A DNA stretch of 64,000 nucleotides, taken from contig VJWM01000068.1 of the NCBI GenBank assembly GCA_010909165.1, positions 1,178,001-1,242,000 of the forward strand, in the 5' to 3' direction. The notes under the pieces are model-generated. The model saw only the letters and a program-made list of their open reading frames with translations. It searched no databases and was not told the DNA's origin. Shown here one piece after another: positions 59,138 to 64,000 of the stretch (positions within the stretch are counted from its first letter, which is position 1; each line of letters begins with the position of its first letter). A program made the position numbers and the translations under genes. This DNA is from Anthoceros angustus. Taxonomy: Eukaryota; Streptophyta; Anthocerotopsida; Anthocerotales; Anthocerotaceae.

Positions 59138-59934
59138 TAACTAAACAACCCCATGGATGTGCTATATAGAAACTCCATCGACATAACATATATTTGAAGT
59201 TCCATATTCAAGGATTCTATAGTATAATATATTAATATAAAATATATTTAATATAGTAATCTCGTGGACATGAAATATGGATGTGCTCGCATGCCACTTG
59301 CTTATGACCAGCTATTGGAGTCTGAATGGTGGGCCCTACATCTGCACACACGTGCACATTAATAACGTGATGAGTTTTAGGAGCTGATGAACGCTTTGAG
59401 GAGGTTAATTGTTTGGCTATTGTTTGGAGAATTTAAAGGATTTCTTCTTCTTCTTTTATTGTAGTTATTAATTAGGCACCATTATATTCATATTTATTTA
59501 TTTTTATATATTATTTTTTATTCCAAGTTGAGGAAAATGAAGTTTAGTTGGAAATGTGTACCATGGGTCATCAAAATGTGCAACTTGTAGCCACGTGCCT
59601 TTGAAACTGTCGTCCTCCTATTGAGTATCATGTAATAGATCGCAATGGACTTTGGCTCCATGCCTAGTTGCCCTGGGAGTTGCAAGCCAACTTGGACAAG
59701 ATGGGGCTGGCAAGTGGACCCTACTGGCCTTGTCAGGCTACTACCCAGGCGCTCATTAGGTCGATATCCAGACGCCTCATTAAGCGCCACATGACAATGA
59801 AAGGATGCAATTTGAAATTGTTGAAGGCAGTACTCGAACCGTTAGCCCAGTACCTCTGCACACCACTAAGCTATTCCTTCTTGGTGAAGATTATACTATA
59901 GCGAAACCGTAGCCATACGGTGCAGAACGGAGCG
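58744..59934. other. AT-rich stretch without a recognised gene
   Basis: From 58950 to 59530 the sequence is very AT-rich. It includes an uninterrupted AT dinucleotide run at 59080-59134. Short frames only; no family recognised. The three bases after the CACTA end are ATG, one candidate half of a target duplication. Confidence 0.6.
59080..59134. repeat. AT dinucleotide microsatellite
   Basis: About 27 uninterrupted AT units. Likely to be length-variable between individuals. Confidence 0.97.
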
Positions 59935-61605
59935 GAGTGGAGTTGTGCGCACGACGCGGTGCGGTGCAGCGCCTCAACCCTCTTCTTACAAAGAGGCCAT
60001 GTCAACGAGTAACAAACAGAAGTGGGACAAGGCCATGCAGTCAGAAATGAATTCGCTGCATAAGAACCAAACTTGGGAGTTGGTTCCGTTGCCTAAGGAT
60101 AAGAAGGCACCACTGCAAATGGGTGTACAAGATGAAGGTCATACCTTGATGGCAAACCAAAGTACAAGGCACGATTGGTTGCTAAGGGTTTCAAGCAACA
60201 ACTGTGCATTGACTTTGATGAGATTTTCTCACCGAGTCAAAATGACAACTTTGCGATGTGTTCTTGCTTTGGTTGCCGTGGAATGATATGGAACTTGTAT
60301 GATGGATGTCAAGACGGCATTCTTGCATGGTGACCTTCAAGAGGAAGTCTACATGCAAAGAACCAAGGTTTTGTTGAGAAGGGCAAAGAGCATCTGTGTG
60401 CGGAGGAAGAGCCTTTATGGTTTGAAACAGCACCCGAGAGTGGTATCACAAGTTCCACTCATTTATGCTTTCTCAAGGCTACAAACGAGCGATGAGGATC
60501 ATTGCCTCTATAAGCAAGCTAAGGATCAAAGCTTGCTCATTTTGATCCTCTATGTGGATGATATGCTAATTGTCGAAAGATCGATGAGATTTCGTTGAAG
60601 TCAAAGTTGAATGCTCACTTTGAAATGACAGACTTGGGAGAGGCGAGCCATATACTTGGCATGCGATTCGGAATGCATATAGCGCCGCTTTATTTGTCTC
60701 GCATTTTAATACATTAAGGTGCTTCAACGCTTCAACATGGAGAAGGGAAGCCATTGGGTACTCCATTGCCTCCATATGTGAAACTTTCAAGCGGATTGCC
60801 CAAGCTCGAGGAGGACAAAGCGAAATGGAGAAGGTCCCATACTCATCTGTAGGGAGTTTGATGTATGCAATGATTGCTACACGCCCCGACATTGCCTTTG
60901 CGGTGGGAGTGGTTAGCGAGTTTATGTCAAACCCGCAAGAAGCATTGGGAGGCGAAAAGGAGTTATGAGGTATCCGAATGGTACAAAAGCTTTGTGCATA
61001 TGTTTTGGTAGTGAAGATGCATGTGTGGTTGGGTACGGATCTATTGTCACGAGGATATGGACAAAAGGAGGTCCACATCGAGTTATGTCTTCATGTGCAC
61101 CGGAGGGGCGCCTCATGGCGATCTCGCTTTGCAATCGTGCATTACGCTATCTACCACAGAGGCCGAGTATGTTGCAAAGAATCGAGGCTTGCAAGGAAGC
61201 CATATGGCTTGCTCGCTTAGTGGGAGACTTGGGGATCAAGGTTGAGTCGCTGTTGCATTGTGATAGCAGTGCTATCCAATTGGCAAAGAATCCAGTGTTT
61301 CATGCGAAGACTAAACATGTGGATGTGAAGTATCACTTCATTCGAGAGGTGTTGGATGACAAGAGGGTACAACTTGTCAAGGTTCACACCAGCCAGAACC
61401 CTGCAGATATTCTTACCAAGGGATTCTCTACGGAGCAATTTGCACAAGCTCGGACACTGATGGGCATGAGGTAGCCCATTCTTCTACGAAGGTAAATTGG
61501 CCTTTAAGTGGGAGGTTGTAAGGGTATTAAAGCCCAATGTACTTAGACTAATACACTTACAGAGTGGAGTTGTGCGCACGGCGCGGTGCGGTGCAGCGCC
61601 TCAAC
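59935..61605 (+). mobile_element. Gutted Ty1/copia retrotransposon
   Basis: The plus strand holds the reverse transcriptase and RNase H of a copia element: [60 protein letters not shown] (Y-V-D-D catalytic motif), EACKEAIWLARLVGDLGIKV, HCDSSAIQLAKNPVFHAKTK, DVKYHFIREVL and NPADILTKG, ending with a stop at 61474. A purine tract and TGTAAGGG at 61517 mark the 3' LTR start. Frameshifts and an in-frame TGA occur. gag, protease and integrase are missing: 44 bases matching the 3' LTR (59935-59978 versus 61562-61605, one mismatch) sit directly before the polymerase segment. It is a non-functional remnant. Confidence 0.88.
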
Positions 61606-62696
61606 GGTGGAGTTTGGAGGGGCTTGATATAGGGCTTGTGTGAGGCTTATTTGTTTCAAAGCGGGTGTGCCTTTGTCCTTCGAGGTCTTGCGTGAAGAGC
61701 ATGTCTCTTCTCATAAGAGATTTAGCTTTGTCTATTTATGCCAAGTCTCTCTCTCATCTCCCCTGTTTTCAAGTGGAAAATCAAGACTCATGAACTTAAA
61801 GGGCCAAAAAGGCTTTACAAACAAGGATCCAATAAGAACTCTTATGGGAGTTACACAACAGCTAAAGAAACTACAAGAAGCACCATCCTCAAAACTCGAG
61901 CTAAAGAAACTACAAGAAGTACCATCCTCAAAGCTCGTACGAGGAGTCGTAACGGAACATAGCATTACCATCCAAACTTAAACAAGAAGTCATAACAGAG
62001 TATACAAGAACATAGAAGGACAATCCTCCAATATCAAACCAAACCAAACCTCCACCAGGCCATCCATCTCCACCAAGACAAAAAAAAAGTAACAAATAAA
62101 AGAAAATCACCCACAAAGCTAAAGGAATTGAATATGCAACATGGAAACCGCAGAATCATCGTAAAAGTTTGCCTATAAGTAATCTCTCGACCAAAACAAC
62201 ATAGGGCGAGAAGATCAAAGAGCCTCTAGACCCAAGCACTTGTTGCCAAATTTGACACAAAATCGCACGAGGTGCCTGATAAGGGCTGCCCAGGCCGCGC
62301 AAAGAAGCGGCTCTTGAGCAGCGTTGAGCTAATAGCCATTGAGGCAGCACTGTCAACAACAGCTGATAGAGTTTGCAAAATTACATGCTTAGGTCGAGCA
62401 ACCAAACTCATTCGCCACAACTGCAATGTTCATAACTTATAGTGGTTCAGAAAGACGTCAATCTCTCTGCATTGAAGTGAGGGATTAAATGAACAGCTCT
62501 GAGTATGTTTAAGCATCTATCACCAGATATAGCCTGGAACCCGAAGACGACTGCTTCTATGCTTGGCTCCCGGGATCAGCTGGGCCCCTCTCGCCGCTTG
62601 ACCTAACTGGCCCACGTAACAGCTGCTGAACAAGGTGTTTATGGCGTGTCTGCAGAGACAGGAATACAGGTATCTGGGATGAAGTTTCCATCTCTG
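61606..62696. other. Rest of the copia LTR and unassigned sequence
   Basis: The first few hundred bases are probably the rest of the copia 3' LTR, whose end I could not fix. A 39 bp unit (GCTAAAGAAACTACAAGAAG...) is present twice at 61861-61938. From 62100 on nothing is recognised until the PPR remnant. Confidence 0.5.
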
Positions 62697-64000
62697 TCAC
62701 GGGGGTATGGTAACCTGGCATGCATCTTCCAGTTTACCACATTTTGCAAACATGTCCACCAGGCAGGTGCCCACCACTACGTTATCTAGCAGTCCTCTTT
62801 CGACAATCTGTGAGTGCAGCTGCATGCCCTTCTGTAAGGCACCAGTGCTTGAATAGGCCTTCAAAAGGCAAGCAAAAGTAAAATGGTCAGCCAAAAGCAG
62901 GTCCGCCTCCTCCATTTGTCCATACACAACAAGCGTCTCTTGGCCGAGCCCTTGCTGTGCATACCCAGCAATGAGGGCATTCCAACATCCTTTGTGTTCA
63001 TGCTGTCAAAAACCTGGCGGGCATCTTCCAGTTCACCACATTTCACATACATGTACACAAGGCAGTAACGGTTGCCCACCACTATGTCAGCTAGCAGTCC
63101 TCTTTCGACAATCTAGGAGTGCAGCTGCCTGCCCTTCTGTAAGGCTCCAGTGCTTCTACAGGCCTTCAGAAGGCAAGCAAAAGTAACATGGTTAGCCAAA
63201 AGCAAGCCCTCTTGCTGCATTTGTCCATACAAAGTAAGCGCCTCATGTCCAAGCCCTTGCTATGTGCACCCAGCAATCAGAGCATTCCATGTCACTACAT
63301 CCTTTCTGTTCATGCTGTCAAAAGCCTGGCGTGCATCTTTCAGTTCGCCACATTTGTCTTCTTCAATGAAAATTTTGCTGCCCCAACAGCTTTCTTGAGT
63401 GCCTTGTTTGCAATCTCATCCACTGGCAGTTGGCTCTGTGACTTTTGTTCCATATTGGATTATGGGGGTTGGAAATTATGCTTTACTGTCAATCCTGAGT
63501 CCATGTTTTCACTCTCAGCAGATTCTAGACAAGTTTTTATCCTCCCTGCTTCTCATGGTTTGCAAATTGGAACAAAGAGGGACAAGCAGACAGTTGATGA
63601 GACGACTAACAAGATCAACAACCTCCTGTTCAAGGTAGGGCTCTAGAGATTGTAAAAGTGGAGATGTGGCTGAGTCCATTGATGCCTTACAGCCAAGTTG
63701 TGTCGTATGCAAGCATGTCCAAGGCAGTTGCCAATAAACAAGTTAGTAGGAATGCCACTCTGCACCACATAACGGTGCAACTTACTGCCAGATTCCAAGT
63801 CGGCGGCAAATGCACAAGCTTGAAGGGCAGCTACAAAGACGTGAGCATCAGCCTTCACTCCTGACCTACGCATCTCATGGTACAGTTGTGTGGCCTCCTC
63901 AAGTTTCCCGTGCTTAGCATGTGCAGAGATTATGGAAAACCACATGAAGAAATCTGGTTTGCCCACCCTGGTGAACCCATGGCCTCCTCCAGCCTACCTC
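62697..64000 (-). pseudogene. Decayed PPR protein gene, partial at the right edge
   Basis: Pentatricopeptide repeats on the minus strand, of the PLS type that binds organellar RNA. Blocks from the right are FFMWFSIISAHAKHGKLEEA, RRSGVKADAHVFVAALQACA, KLHRYVVQSGIPTNLFIGN, then [72 protein letters not shown] and VDMFAKCGKLEDA. Stops interrupt QLHS-stop-IVERGLL and the GCT-stop-QGLG turn. Frames shift between repeats, and the frame ends abruptly at 62697 without the E or DYW domains. About 240 bases of non-PPR sequence separate the first repeats from the rest near 63400-63640. Repeat wording resembles fern PPR proteins. Confidence 0.8.

Overview
The window is nuclear DNA of a land plant. It has spliced genes with GT-AG introns, a leucine-rich-repeat receptor kinase, a PPR gene fragment and large nested transposons. 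The PPR fragment has repeat units of the style common in leptosporangiate ferns (for example the VERGLL and LLKA.STGALQKG motifs), so a homosporous fern is my best guess. That placement is inference from family style and no search was run.

Left part, 1-12.4 kb, is the genic part. A mitochondrial thiamine-diphosphate-type carrier (minus, running off the left edge) and a nine-exon plus-strand gene (1291-4952, 870 codons, resembling the plant TRAPPII-associated protein TRIPP) diverge from a 414 bp spacer. An F-box-type gene on the minus strand (5199-6665) converges on the nine-exon gene. After about 3 kb without a recognisable gene comes a two-exon LRR receptor-like kinase (9634-12399).

From 12.4 to 19.1 kb lie tandem repeats (two different arrays with 29 bp periods), fragments that look retroelement-derived, and a GC-rich minisatellite plus a 555 bp module that are duplicated together. 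Next comes the 3' coding part of an old CACTA (En/Spm) transposase.

From 19.1 to 58.7 kb is a three-level nest of mobile elements. The outer CACTA transposase gene (TNP2 type, minus) is split: its 5' part is at 55444-57990 and its 3' part at 18660-19105. Between them sits a second CACTA element (19106-55443) with 32 bp perfect terminal inverted repeats and an AAA target duplication. The two transposase halves are in frame if the insert and one AAA copy are ignored. Inside the second CACTA, between its accessory genes and its own TNP2 gene, sits a Ty3-type LTR retrotransposon (27704-46768) with an ACCCC target duplication. Its LTRs are very long and unequal (4381 and 7048 bp) and carry coding-like sequence. 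Nearly every unit in the nest also contains internal tandem duplications, and the copies differ mostly by short indels.

Right part, 58.7-64 kb: AT-rich DNA with an AT microsatellite, a gutted Ty1/copia element, and a decayed PPR gene on the minus strand that reaches the right edge. The intact-looking host genes are at 1-5 kb and 9.6-12.4 kb; most coding sequence elsewhere is transposon-derived and broken.
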